NCBI GenBank assembly: GCA_936911875.1
Contig: CAKZGB010000006.1
Span: 62,001-126,000 of the forward strand
Source: an uncultured Lysobacteraceae bacterium
GTDB taxonomy: Bacteria > Pseudomonadota > Gammaproteobacteria > Xanthomonadales > Xanthomonadaceae
DNA length: 64,000 nucleotides
Direction of reading: 5' to 3'
Part shown: positions 36,521 to 45,642 of the stretch, piece by piece
Numbering within the stretch: the stretch's first letter is position 1
How the letters are laid out: the number at the start of each line of letters is the position of its first letter
The notes under the pieces: generated by a model
The model's database searches: none
What the model was told of the DNA's origin: nothing
What the model saw: only the letters and a program-made list of their open reading frames with translations
Translations under genes and position numbers: made by a program

Positions 36521-38887
36521 TCAGTTGCGCAGCGGCTTGCCGGTGGTCAGCATATGCGCGATGCGTTCCTGGGTCTTTTGGGTCTTGGCCAGCTCGACAA
36601 AATGTTCGCGTTCGAGACGGATCAGCCATTCTTCGTCGACGACGGTATTGCGGTCGACATTGCCGCCGCTCAGCACCGTAGCGATGCGCACTGCGATGTC
36701 GTAGTCATGCTTGGAGATGAAATAACCTTCGAGCATGTTGACCAGCATCATCTTGAACGTGGCAATGCCGACATCACCGGCAACGCGAATGTTGCGGGCA
36801 GGCAAGGGCGGGCGATAACCGCTTTCGGCCAGCGCACGCGCCTGTTGTTTGGCGACATGCAACAGTTCGAAGGCATTCAGAACGACGACGTCATCCGGGC
36901 GTGCCAACTGCAGCGACTTGGCTTCGGCAGCCGAGCTCGACACCTTGGCCATCGCAACGCTTTCGAAGGCCGTCTTGAGTTCGGCGAGTACATCACCGTT
37001 CGCACCGGCGCGCTCCGACGCACGCAGTGCCAGTTCTTTCAGACCGCCGCCAGCAGGCAGCAGACCGACACCCGCTTCGACCAGACCGACATACGATTCA
37101 AGTGCAAACACGGCGCGGGCCGAATGCATCTGGAATTCGCAGCCGCCACCAAGTGCCAGGCCGCGAACTGCAGCAATGACCGGAATCGAAGCGTACTTGA
37201 TCGCTTGCGAGGTGCGCTGGAAGTTGGCGACCATCGCTTCGAACGCTTCGTAGTTGTTGTCTTTCAGCAGACCCAACGCACCGGCCAGATCGGCACCGGC
37301 CGAGAAGGGTTCGGACGATTGCCAGATCACCACGCCGCGCAGTTGCGATTCGGCGACGCGGATCGCTTCCTGAATACCGTTGAGCACGTGATCGTTGACC
37401 GTATGCATCTTGGTCTTGAACGAGATGACGCCGATGTCGTCGCCTTCGTCGTGCCACAGGCGCACGCCGTCGTTTTCCCACAAGGTCGTGCCCTTGGCAA
37501 AGGACTCGCCCAGCAACGGATCGGGGAAGCGCTGACGGGCATACACGGGATTGCTCGAGCGCGGATCGTCGACTTGCGTCGTCGGGTTGTAAGAGCCGGC
37601 CGGCGAATGGACACCGTTACGGCCGTCAAAGACCCAATTCGGCAGCGGCGCATTGGCCATCGACTTGCCTTGACGGATGTCATCGGCAATCCAGTCGGCA
37701 ACCGTTTGCCAGCCGGCAGCTTGCCAAGTTTCAAACGGACCGAGCGACCAGCCGTAGCCCCAGCGCAGTGCGAAATCGACATCGCGCGCCGTGGCGGCGA
37801 TATCGGCCAAGTGATACGCGGAGTAGTGGAAGGTATCGCGGAACACGGCCCACAGGAATTGCGCTTGCGGATGCGACGACGCACGCAGCGCTGCAAACTT
37901 CTTGACCGGATCGCGTTCCTTCAGAATCGCAAGCACTTCAGGGTCGATGGCACTGTCGCTGGCGCGATAGTCTGCTGCCTTCAGATCCAGCACCATGATG
38001 TCTTTGCCGCGCTTGGTATACAGACCGGCGCCGGTCTTCTGACCCAGTGCACCTTTCTCGACCAGTTGCTGCAACCACGTCGGCGTCTTAAAGAAGGCAT
38101 GCCACGGATCGTTGGGCAGTGTATCGGCCATCGTTTTGACGACGTGAGCCAAGGTATCCAGACCCACCACGTCGGCGGTGCGATACGTTGCCGATTTCGG
38201 GCGACCGATCAGCGGCCCGGTCAGGCCATCGACGGTATCAAAGCCCAGACCGAACTGTTCGGTGTGATGCATCGCGGCCAGCATGGCGAACACACCGATG
38301 CGGTTACCGATAAAGTTCGGGGTGTCCTTGGCAATGACAACACCCTTGCCCATGGTCGTCACCAGGAAGGTTTCGAGCGCAGCGAGCACTTCGGGATCGG
38401 TGCTTTGTGCCGGAATCAGTTCGGCCAGATGCATGTAGCGCGGCGGATTAAAGAAGTGCACACCGCAGAAACGCGAGCGCAGGGCGGTGGGGAGCACATC
38501 GGACAGTGCATTGATGCCCAGGCCGGACGTGTTGGACGCCAGGATGGCCTTCTCGCTCACGTGCGGAGCAATCTTGCGGTACAGGTCCTGTTTCCAGTCC
38601 ATGCGTTCGGCGATGGCTTCGATGATCAGATCGCAATCGGCCAGCAGCGCCAGGTGCTCATCGTAATTGGCGGCGACGATGCGGCCTTCGGAACCCTTAA
38701 TTGCCATTGGCGAAGGGCTGAGCTTGCCCAGATTGGCAATCGCCTTGGTGACGACACCATTGGCCGGGCCTTCTTTGGCCGGCAAGTCGAACAGGACCGT
38801 ATCCACACCTGCATTGATGAGATGGCCCGCAATTTGCGCGCCCATCACGCCGGCTCCGAGAACCGCAACCCGTTTTACATGTATCAC
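36521..38887 (-). CDS. Fused 3-hydroxyacyl-CoA dehydrogenase / enoyl-CoA hydratase
   Basis: The 788-residue multifunctional beta-oxidation enzyme has its domains in the order dehydrogenase (NAD motif RVAVLGAGVMGAQIAGHL near residue 6, HFFNPP near 140) followed by a crotonase-fold hydratase (about 500-680; GADLAGALG, AAVRGLALGGGCEF). This order is the reverse of classical FadB/FadJ and resembles FadN-type enzymes. The gene is flanked by a PsrA-like repressor and a thiolase, so it is a fatty-acid degradation operon. A long antisense open frame across it is considered a shadow. Confidence 0.92.
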   Translation of the reverse strand: MIHVKRVAVLGAGVMGAQIAGHLINAGVDTVLFDLPAKEGPANGVVTKAIANLGKLSPSPMAIKGSEGRIVAANYDEHLALLADCDLIIEAIAERMDWKQDLYRKIAPHVSEKAILASNTSGLGINALSDVLPTALRSRFCGVHFFNPPRYMHLAELIPAQSTDPEVLAALETFLVTTMGKGVVIAKDTPNFIGNRIGVFAMLAAMHHTEQFGLGFDTVDGLTGPLIGRPKSATYRTADVVGLDTLAHVVKTMADTLPNDPWHAFFKTPTWLQQLVEKGALGQKTGAGLYTKRGKDIMVLDLKAADYRASDSAIDPEVLAILKERDPVKKFAALRASSHPQAQFLWAVFRDTFHYSAYHLADIAATARDVDFALRWGYGWSLGPFETWQAAGWQTVADWIADDIRQGKSMANAPLPNWVFDGRNGVHSPAGSYNPTTQVDDPRSSNPVYARQRFPDPLLGESFAKGTTLWENDGVRLWHDEGDDIGVISFKTKMHTVNDHVLNGIQEAIRVAESQLRGVVIWQSSEPFSAGADLAGALGLLKDNNYEAFEAMVANFQRTSQAIKYASIPVIAAVRGLALGGGCEFQMHSARAVFALESYVGLVEAGVGLLPAGGGLKELALRASERAGANGDVLAELKTAFESVAMAKVSSSAAEAKSLQLARPDDVVVLNAFELLHVAKQQARALAESGYRPPLPARNIRVAGDVGIATFKMMLVNMLEGYFISKHDYDIAVRIATVLSGGNVDRNTVVDEEWLIRLEREHFVELAKTQKTQERIAHMLTTGKPLRN

Positions 38888-38917
38888 GTTATATATGTCC
38901 TATAAGATATTGAAAAA

Positions 38918-39529
38918 TCAGGATTTAAAGCCAGCTGCACAGAACGAAATCAGGGTATCTGTGAGCTTGTCCAGGTGCTGGGCTTCGGACACGCCGGCTG
39001 CCCGTTTGACCATGCCGAACTCGGACAGGGTGTATGTCAGTGCGCCCGCGACAAAGTCGAGTCGCAGGTACATCTGTTCCTTGCTGAGCCCGGGACGGAC
39101 TTGGTCAATTGCTTTGGCAAAGTCGCGTTGGACGCTGCCGTAATTCTCAGAAAGAAATTTGCGAAGGCGATCGTTCTGCTCCGCATAAGCTCGCGCGAGG
39201 ATCCGAACGAAGTGACCGCCGTTGTGTTTGCGGCCCATCTGCAAGGCAGGTTCAATGTAGGCGCGCAGGACCGCTTCTAAGGTCACATCAGTGCCGGAAA
39301 GTGCTTTTTGCAAGGCATTTCTGCGATCCGTGCTCATCTGATCCATGCGGCGGCGGAAGAGTTCTTCGACCAGATTTTCTTTACTGCCGAAGTGGTAGTT
39401 CACTGCCGCGATATTGACGTCGGCATGGCTGGTGATTTGCCGCAGGCTGGTCGAGCCGAAGCCATGCTTGGCAAACAGCTCTTCGGCGGCGCCGAGGATC
39501 CGATGCTTGGTGGAGAACGCCTGGGTCAT
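38918..39529 (-). CDS. psrA: TetR-family repressor, PsrA-like
   Basis: The ~203-residue regulator starts at MTQAFSTKHRIL. An in-frame extension to 39556 is rejected because it would overlap the operator. The N-terminal helix-turn-helix (about 8-55; GSTSLRQITSHADVNIAAVNYHFGSKENL) and the C-terminal ligand domain resemble PsrA, which senses long-chain fatty acids and represses beta-oxidation genes. The dehydrogenase/hydratase gene begins 30 bp downstream on the same strand, and a perfect PsrA-type palindrome lies just upstream. Together these support autoregulation and control of the operon. Confidence 0.82.
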   Translation of the reverse strand: MTQAFSTKHRILGAAEELFAKHGFGSTSLRQITSHADVNIAAVNYHFGSKENLVEELFRRRMDQMSTDRRNALQKALSGTDVTLEAVLRAYIEPALQMGRKHNGGHFVRILARAYAEQNDRLRKFLSENYGSVQRDFAKAIDQVRPGLSKEQMYLRLDFVAGALTYTLSEFGMVKRAAGVSEAQHLDKLTDTLISFCAAGFKS

Positions 39530-39552
39530 AAGCCGTGACTGCCGTTTTCGAT

Positions 39553-39568
39553 TCAAACGATCGTTTGA
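39553..39568. promoter_or_regulatory. PsrA-type operator palindrome
   Basis: The perfect 16-bp palindrome TCAAACGATCGTTTGA contains CAAAC-N4-GTTTG, the published PsrA binding consensus (G/C)AAAC-N2-4-GTTT(G/C). It is 24 bp upstream of the repressor ATG, as expected for autorepression and, through read-through, for control of the two beta-oxidation genes. Confidence 0.7.
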
Positions 39569-39737
39569 GGATAGGGCAATGCCTGAACCCCTGTCAACGC
39601 ATCCGTCCGCATGCGTATGGAAAACCGTTCTGCGGCTGCTACCGCGGACGAAATATCGGTGCTAACTCCGTGATTTGCTGATGGTTTTTTGTTAGACTTC
39701 TGTGGTTAACCATCCCTCTTTAGTTTTGGAGTCCCAT

Positions 39738-40166
39738 ATGGCGCTGGAGCGCACCCTCTCGATCATCAAACCCGACGCTGTCGCCAAGAACGTCATCGGT
39801 CAGATCTATTCGCGTTTTGAACAAGGTGGCCTGAAAATCATCGCCGCCAAAATGGTTCAACTGTCGCGTGCCGAGGCTGAAGGCTTCTACGCCGTGCACC
39901 GTGAACGTCCGTTCTTCAACGCTCTGGTCGAGTTCATGATCTCGGGCCCGGTGATGGTGCAAGTCCTCGAAGGCGAGGGCGCTGTGCTCAAGAACCGCGA
40001 CCTGATGGGCGCCACCAACCCGAAGGAAGCCGCTGCCGGTACCATCCGCGCCGACTTTGCTGACAGCATTGATGCCAATGCCGTCCACGGTTCCGACTCG
40101 CTGGAAAATGCCGCGATTGAAATCGCGTACTTCTTCCCGGCGACTGCCGTGTACGCCGGCCGCTAA
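39738..40166 (+). CDS. ndk: Nucleoside diphosphate kinase
   Basis: The 142-residue enzyme has the phospho-histidine motif NAVHGSDS (His117) and the N-terminal RTLSIIKPDAVAKN. It transfers the gamma phosphate from ATP to (d)NDPs. ATG 39738 follows TTTGGAG. The frame is open upstream to 39702, but homologues begin at MALERTLS. It begins the ndk-rlmN-rodZ cluster, well separated from the divergent psrA. Confidence 0.97.
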   Translation: MALERTLSIIKPDAVAKNVIGQIYSRFEQGGLKIIAAKMVQLSRAEAEGFYAVHRERPFFNALVEFMISGPVMVQVLEGEGAVLKNRDLMGATNPKEAAAGTIRADFADSIDANAVHGSDSLENAAIEIAYFFPATAVYAGR

Positions 40167-40203
40167 GTAACGGTAACGGATAGGATCCATTTCAATTTTC
40201 GAC

Positions 40204-41361
40204 ATGAATGCCGTGACGCTAGCGCCAGCCAACACCGAAGCCCGGGTCAACCTGTTTGACCTGGATCGGGCAGGTCTGGAGCAATTCTTCGAATCCGTCG
40301 GAGAAAAAAAGTTCCGCGCGCACCAGGTCATGAAATGGATCCATCACCGCTACGTCACAGACTTTGCCGAGATGACAGATCTCGGCAAAGCGCTGCGAAC
40401 CAAGCTCGAAGAGCACGCCGTGGTCCATGTGCCGCAGGTGCTGTTCGACAAGGTATCCGATGACGGCACCCAGAAGTGGCTGCTCGGCATGGATCCCAAG
40501 AACGCCATCGAAACGGTTTATATCCCCGAGAAAAACCGCGGCACGTTGTGCGTGTCCTCGCAGGTCGGTTGTGCACTGAACTGTCAGTTCTGTTCCACCG
40601 CAACGCAAGGCTTTAACCGTAACCTCAGCACCGCCGAAATCATCGGCCAGGTCTGGGTTGCCGCACGTGCGCTCGGCAATATTCCCCATCAGCAACGTCG
40701 TCTCACCAACGTGGTGATGATGGGTATGGGCGAACCGCTGGCCAACTTCGACAATGTCGTGCGGGCTATGAGCATCATGCGTGATGATCTGGGCTACGGC
40801 CTGGCCAATAAGCGCGTGACCTTGTCCACGGCCGGTATGGTGCCGCAAATCGACAAACTTGCCGAGGTCGCTGACGTCTCCTTGGCTGTGTCGTTGCATG
40901 CACCGTTCGATGAGCTTCGCACCGAGCTCGTGCCGCTCAATCGCAAGTACCCCATCAATGAGCTGATGGCTGCTTGCGTGCGCTATGCCAAGCGCAAAAA
41001 AGGCACCAGCGTTACGTTTGAGTACACCCTCATGAAGGGCGTTAACGACGGACCCGAGCATGCACGCGGTCTGGCCAAGCTGATGCGTCAGTTCGATAAC
41101 GCCGTGCAGATGAAAGATGCTGCCAAGGTCAATCTCATTCCGTTCAATCCGTTCCCCGGAACGCGCTTCGAGCGCCCCGAGGAATCCAGTATTCGTGATT
41201 TCCAGACGCTCATGATGGAATCCAAGGTCCTGACTATGGTCCGTCGCACACGCGGTGACGATATCGATGCCGCCTGCGGGCAGCTGAAAGGCCAAGTCAT
41301 GGATCGCACGCGTCGCCAAGCCCAATTCCTACAGCACCTCGCCCAAACGCAATCGCAATGA
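40204..41361 (+). CDS. rlmN: Dual-specificity 23S rRNA/tRNA C2-adenosine methyltransferase
   Basis: The 385-residue radical-SAM enzyme has the cluster motif CALNCQFC (Cys123, Cys127, Cys130). It also has GMGEPLANFDNV for SAM binding and a C-terminal Cys in DDIDAACGQL, which pairs with an upstream Cys in the methyl-transfer mechanism. RlmN methylates A2503 of 23S rRNA and A37 of some tRNAs. It overlaps the next gene by 4 bp (ATGA). The ndk-rlmN neighbourhood is widely conserved. Confidence 0.96.
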   Translation: MNAVTLAPANTEARVNLFDLDRAGLEQFFESVGEKKFRAHQVMKWIHHRYVTDFAEMTDLGKALRTKLEEHAVVHVPQVLFDKVSDDGTQKWLLGMDPKNAIETVYIPEKNRGTLCVSSQVGCALNCQFCSTATQGFNRNLSTAEIIGQVWVAARALGNIPHQQRRLTNVVMMGMGEPLANFDNVVRAMSIMRDDLGYGLANKRVTLSTAGMVPQIDKLAEVADVSLAVSLHAPFDELRTELVPLNRKYPINELMAACVRYAKRKKGTSVTFEYTLMKGVNDGPEHARGLAKLMRQFDNAVQMKDAAKVNLIPFNPFPGTRFERPEESSIRDFQTLMMESKVLTMVRRTRGDDIDAACGQLKGQVMDRTRRQAQFLQHLAQTQSQ

Positions 41362-42329
41362 CCGACACCGCACCCGTTTCTACCGGACCTTCTGCCATGA
41401 CCTCGACTGCCGCGAGAGAGCTGTATCAGCACGCCGGACTTAAACTCAAGCTGGCCCGGGAGCAAGCGGGGCTGAGCATCCAGGAGATGTCCGATCGCAC
41501 CAAGCTCACCACCAAGGTGCTGCGCGAACTCGAGGCCGGTGAGGGCGGTATTTTCGCTACCCCGGTTTATGTGCGCGGACAACTGCGCAGCTATGCACGT
41601 GCTCTGGGTGTCGACATCGTGCCGGATCTGCAGCAACTGATGGCGCTCGATAATCCGGCGCCGGTTCTGCAAGTGCGCGAGACCACTACGCCGACTTCGC
41701 GTGCAGTAGCCAGTGCCGGTCAATATGCGCTGTACTTTCTGGTGACCGCATTGGTCGCCGTGCCGGTCGTCTCCTCGCTGAATCTGTTCCGCGGTGAGAT
41801 GCCGCAATCGCGTCCGCTCGATGGCCCGGCTGCCACGGCCGAGGCTGCACAAATCACTGAGGAACTGCCGCCGGCTGCCATGGTGCAAGAGCCGATGGTC
41901 GCTTCCACGCATCCGGCCGCTGCAACCACAGCTGCAACGACTGCTGCGCCTGCAACGGCGACCACCGATCCTGCTTTGGCCGGTTTCAGCACTAACGTCG
42001 GTGCCATGACGCCGGGCGCGGATTCGCGTCAGCCGATTGCCGCGTCGCTGACCGGTGTGCCTTCGAACGGTATCGTATTCCGTTTCAATCAGGATTCCTG
42101 GGTGAAATTCATCGGCCCTAACGGTTCGGTGATTGAACAAGGTCTGCAACCGGCCGGCACCGTCAAGCAATTTGCGGTCGGTCAACTGGGCAAGGCACGC
42201 ATTGGCGCTGCCGAACAAGTGCAAATGATTGTGAACGGTCAGCCAGCAGATATCACGGGCTTCACCAAGGGCTCCGTCGCAAACCTTACAATCGGAACGG
42301 ACGGCCGTCCGGTCGCCGCTTCGCGCTAA
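41358..42329 (+). CDS. rodZ: Cytoskeletal protein RodZ
   Basis: The 323-residue protein has an N-terminal Cro-like helix-turn-helix (about 28-95; LKLAREQAGLSIQEMSDRTKLTTKVLRELEAG), a single transmembrane segment (QYALYFLVTALVAVPVVSSL) and a Pro/Ala/Thr-rich periplasmic linker. A C-terminal DUF4115 beta domain (FRFNQDSWVKFIGPNGSVIEQGL) ends it. This is the RodZ layout, coupling MreB filaments to wall synthesis. Its start overlaps the rlmN stop (ATGA). In E. coli ispG and hisS follow rodZ; here yfgM comes next. Confidence 0.92.
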   Translation: MTDTAPVSTGPSAMTSTAARELYQHAGLKLKLAREQAGLSIQEMSDRTKLTTKVLRELEAGEGGIFATPVYVRGQLRSYARALGVDIVPDLQQLMALDNPAPVLQVRETTTPTSRAVASAGQYALYFLVTALVAVPVVSSLNLFRGEMPQSRPLDGPAATAEAAQITEELPPAAMVQEPMVASTHPAAATTAATTAAPATATTDPALAGFSTNVGAMTPGADSRQPIAASLTGVPSNGIVFRFNQDSWVKFIGPNGSVIEQGLQPAGTVKQFAVGQLGKARIGAAEQVQMIVNGQPADITGFTKGSVANLTIGTDGRPVAASR

Positions 42330-42377
42330 TCCACTTGCGCGTTGCATTCCACACAACTCGACACATTGCGGTATTGA

Positions 42378-43007
42378 ATGGCAATTGATGATCTATTGGA
42401 CGAACACGAACAGAGTGTTCGACTGCAGCAATGGCTGCGCAAGAACGGTGGCTCCATCCTGCTGGGCCTGTTACTCGGCCTGGGCCTGCTCGGAGCACTA
42501 AACTGGTACCAAGGTCATCGCGCCCGTCAGGGCATGGCCGCTGCCGACGGTTACACCGCGGCGGTTGAAGCCATCAATGCCGGCAGCGCCGATGCGGCTG
42601 CCAAGGTCGATGTGATCGGTACGCCTGCCTACAAGGCCTTGGCCATGTTGCATCTGGCACGCTCGCAAGTGACTGCCGGTAAATCGGCCGATGCCATCGC
42701 CACGCTGAAAAAGATCGAAACTAAAGATGCCGAGCTGCGCGAACTGACCGATGTGCGCCTGGCTCGTCTGTATACCGAAACCGGTAAAGCCAAGGAAGCC
42801 ATCGCTTTGCTGGCCCAACGTAAAACACCGGACGCGCTTGAGGCATTGGGTGATGCCTACGCCGCCGATCAGCAACTCGAACCGGCTCGCAAGTCGTACA
42901 CCGATGCACTGACGCATATGGACGCCGCATCGGCCAGTCGCCAAGTTGTTGAACTGAAACTCACTCAAGTCGGCGGCACGCCCGTCGTCAAGGCAGAGGC
43001 CCCGTAA
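42378..43007 (+). CDS. Ancillary SecYEG translocon subunit YfgM-like
   Basis: The 209-residue protein opens with the family signature DDLLDEHEQSVRLQQWLRKNGGSILLG, which includes the transmembrane segment. TPR-like repeats follow in the periplasm (YKALAMLHLARSQVTAGKSADAIATL, DVRLARLYTETGKAKEAIALL). YfgM contacts SecYEG and periplasmic chaperones. It overlaps bamB by one base (TAATG), so the two outer-envelope genes are translationally coupled. Confidence 0.88.
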   Translation: MAIDDLLDEHEQSVRLQQWLRKNGGSILLGLLLGLGLLGALNWYQGHRARQGMAAADGYTAAVEAINAGSADAAAKVDVIGTPAYKALAMLHLARSQVTAGKSADAIATLKKIETKDAELRELTDVRLARLYTETGKAKEAIALLAQRKTPDALEALGDAYAADQQLEPARKSYTDALTHMDAASASRQVVELKLTQVGGTPVVKAEAP

Positions 43008-44194
43008 TGAAGAATTCCCGTTCGTTGTTGACCCGCTCGCTGATGGCTGCGGCCATTGTGTCCGTGCTGAGCCTGAGCGGCTGTGCCTCGGTCAAGAATA
43101 TTTTTGGCAAAAAAGAGGTCGATGCTCACGCGCCCGTCGCGCTGGTTGCATTGAACCCGACCGCCGCCGTGACGCGCGCCTGGAGTGCAAGTGTGGGCAA
43201 GGGCGAAGATTCCATCGGTGCGCGTCAAGGTCCGTCCAGCGACGGTAATTTTGTGTACGCCGCCGGTGTGACCTCGGGTGTTCGTGCACTCGATCTGCAA
43301 ACCGGTCGTACGGTCTGGACCCATGCCAGCAAGTCGCGTTTGAGCGGCGGCCCCGGTGTGGGCGAGGGCGTTGTTGTCGTTGGCGGTCTCGATGGCGAAG
43401 TCATTGCTCTGGATGCCACCACCGGTGCCCTGAAATGGTCGCAAAAAGTCTCGAACGAAGTGATCGCCACTCCGACCGTCGGTCAAGGTCTGGCACTGAT
43501 TCGCAGCAACGATGGCCGCCTCACCGCCTTCGATCTGCAAACCGGTGAACGGCGCTGGTTCACGGCACATGACATGCCGGCTCTGACGGTTCGTGGCAAT
43601 GATGCCGCTACCCTGGGGCCGGGCGTGGCCTTCGTCGGCAATGACGATGGCACCATGAGTGCGCTGGTGCTGAGCAACGGCCAAGTCGTATTTGATGCGC
43701 CGGTCGGTGAACCCATCGGCCGCACCGATCTGGAACGTCTGGCTGACGTTGACGGATCACCCGTCCTCGATGGCTCCACTTTGTATGCCACTAGCTTCAA
43801 GAACTCGACTCTGGCAATGGACGGCCCGAGCGGCCGCGTGCTGTGGACGTCGGAGCACGGTGGTGTCGGCCGCGCTGCACCGGCAGCCAACGCGCTGATC
43901 GTGGCCGATTCACAGGGTATCGTCTGGGGTCTCGATAAGAGCACCGGTACTGCCATCTGGAAAAACGAACAGCTCAAGAACCGTCGTCTGTATTCGCCGG
44001 TGGTGCATGGCAACTACGTCGCTGTCGGCGATGTTGAGGGCTATGTCCATTGGTTGCGTCTCGATGACGGCGCACTGGCCGGTCGTGCCAAGCTGAGCAA
44101 GGCTCCAATCAAGAGCAACCCGATCGTTGTGAATGACCTGCTGCTGGTGCAAGATACCGCCGGCAACGTCAGCGCATTCCGCGTCGGTCAATAA
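43007..44194 (+). CDS. bamB: Outer membrane assembly lipoprotein BamB
   Basis: The 395-residue lipoprotein has a signal ending at lipobox LSGC (Cys26). It is followed by an eight-bladed beta-propeller of PQQ/WD-like repeats of the type GvraLDlqTGrtvWth and GEVIALDATTGALKWSQ. BamB is the propeller subunit of the BAM complex that inserts outer-membrane beta-barrels. Neighbours yfgM and der are the same as in E. coli. Confidence 0.95.
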   Translation: MKNSRSLLTRSLMAAAIVSVLSLSGCASVKNIFGKKEVDAHAPVALVALNPTAAVTRAWSASVGKGEDSIGARQGPSSDGNFVYAAGVTSGVRALDLQTGRTVWTHASKSRLSGGPGVGEGVVVVGGLDGEVIALDATTGALKWSQKVSNEVIATPTVGQGLALIRSNDGRLTAFDLQTGERRWFTAHDMPALTVRGNDAATLGPGVAFVGNDDGTMSALVLSNGQVVFDAPVGEPIGRTDLERLADVDGSPVLDGSTLYATSFKNSTLAMDGPSGRVLWTSEHGGVGRAAPAANALIVADSQGIVWGLDKSTGTAIWKNEQLKNRRLYSPVVHGNYVAVGDVEGYVHWLRLDDGALAGRAKLSKAPIKSNPIVVNDLLLVQDTAGNVSAFRVGQ

Positions 44195-44221
44195 ACGTAT
44201 ACGGCCGTCGAGTCTAAATTC

Positions 44222-45625
44222 ATGTTGCCCCTAGTCGCACTCGTCGGTCGTCCCAACGTCGGTAAGTCCACCCTGTTCAATGCATTGACGCGTACGCGCG
44301 ATGCGCTGGTACACGATCAGCCGGGCGTTACACGTGACCGCCATTACGGCGTCGCCCGCCCCGAAGATCAACGTCATTTTGCCGTGGTGGATACCGGCGG
44401 TATTGCCGAAGCGTCCGAAGGTCTGGCCGGTGCGACTACGCGTCAAGCCCGTGCCGCCGCCGAAGAGGCCGACCTGATTCTGTTTATTGTGGATGCACGT
44501 GACGGCGCCAACGCGCTCGATGACGACATCCTCAAGTGGCTGCGCAAAGTCGACAAGCGGACCTTGCTGGTGATCAACAAGATCGATGGTGTTTCGCTGA
44601 ACGCCGTCGAATCCGAGTTTGCGCACTACGGCTTCAAGGATCCGATCACCACATCTTCCGCGCATCGTCAGGGCATCGACGAGTTGATGGAGGCCATTCT
44701 CGAAAACCTCCCCGAAGAGGGCGTGGTCGATCCGCTGGACACGGATCCGGACCGTATTCGCATCGCCTTTATCGGTCGCCCCAACGTCGGCAAGTCCACA
44801 CTGGTAAACCGTCTGCTTGGCGAAGAGCGCATGATCGCCTCCGAAGTGCCGGGCACGACGCGCGACTCGGTGGCCATCGACATGGAACGTGAGGGCAAGC
44901 CCTACCGCCTGGTCGATACCGCCGGTTTGCGCCGCAAGTCCAAGGTCGATGAAGCTGTCGAAAAGTTCTCGGCATTCAAGACGCTACAGGCGATTGAACA
45001 GTGCCAGGTCGCCGTCGTCATGCTCGATGCAGGCGAGGGCGTTACCGACCAGGATGCCAGCGTGCTCGGTTATGCACTCGATGCAGGTCGCGCCCTGGTG
45101 ATTGCCGTTAACAAGTGGGATGGCCAGACCGAGTATCAGCGTCAGCAGACCGAAGACCTGCTGTCACGCAAGCTCGCCTTTGTACCCTGGGCCGAACGCG
45201 TCCGCATCAGTGCCAAGCACGGTTCGGGCCTGCTCGAACTGTTCCGCGCCGTGCATCGGGCACATCGCTCGGCAACGACTCCGATCTCCACCTCTGAAGC
45301 CACCAAGGCTCTGGAAATTGCTTACGAAACCAATCCGCCGGCAGTGGTGCGCGGTCACGTCGCCAAGATGCGCTTCTGCCATCCGAGCGGCTTGAATCCG
45401 CCGACCTTTGTGGTGCACGGTACGCGTCTGAAAACACTGCAGGAAAGCTACAAGCGCTATCTGGAAAACTTCTTCCGCAAGCGTTTCAAGCTGATCGGTA
45501 CGCCGGTGCAGTTTATTTTCAAAGACAGCGCCAACCCGTTCGAAGGCAAGAAGAACGTTCTGAACGAGCGCCAGATCGCCAAGAAGCGTCGCCTCATCCG
45601 CCACGTCAAACGACGCGGCAGCTGA
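44222..45625 (+). CDS. der: GTPase Der (EngA)
   Basis: The 467-residue protein has two tandem GTPase domains. Walker A motifs are GRPNVGKST near residues 8 and 184, G3 motifs DTGG and DTAG, and G4 motifs NKID and NKWD. A C-terminal KH-like domain (about 355-440) ends in a basic tail. Der is needed for 50S subunit assembly. No clear ribosome binding site precedes the ATG, and a short 27-bp spacer separates it from bamB. Confidence 0.97.
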   Translation: MLPLVALVGRPNVGKSTLFNALTRTRDALVHDQPGVTRDRHYGVARPEDQRHFAVVDTGGIAEASEGLAGATTRQARAAAEEADLILFIVDARDGANALDDDILKWLRKVDKRTLLVINKIDGVSLNAVESEFAHYGFKDPITTSSAHRQGIDELMEAILENLPEEGVVDPLDTDPDRIRIAFIGRPNVGKSTLVNRLLGEERMIASEVPGTTRDSVAIDMEREGKPYRLVDTAGLRRKSKVDEAVEKFSAFKTLQAIEQCQVAVVMLDAGEGVTDQDASVLGYALDAGRALVIAVNKWDGQTEYQRQQTEDLLSRKLAFVPWAERVRISAKHGSGLLELFRAVHRAHRSATTPISTSEATKALEIAYETNPPAVVRGHVAKMRFCHPSGLNPPTFVVHGTRLKTLQESYKRYLENFFRKRFKLIGTPVQFIFKDSANPFEGKKNVLNERQIAKKRRLIRHVKRRGS

Positions 45626-45642
45626 TCCCCATCGCGATTGCG

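Noticed and set aside
36554..38905. A 783-codon open frame antisense to the dehydrogenase/hydratase gene
   Set aside because: It mirrors the codon bias of the real gene, has no family motif, and the minus-strand enzyme is unmistakable. GC-rich DNA often leaves such frames open.
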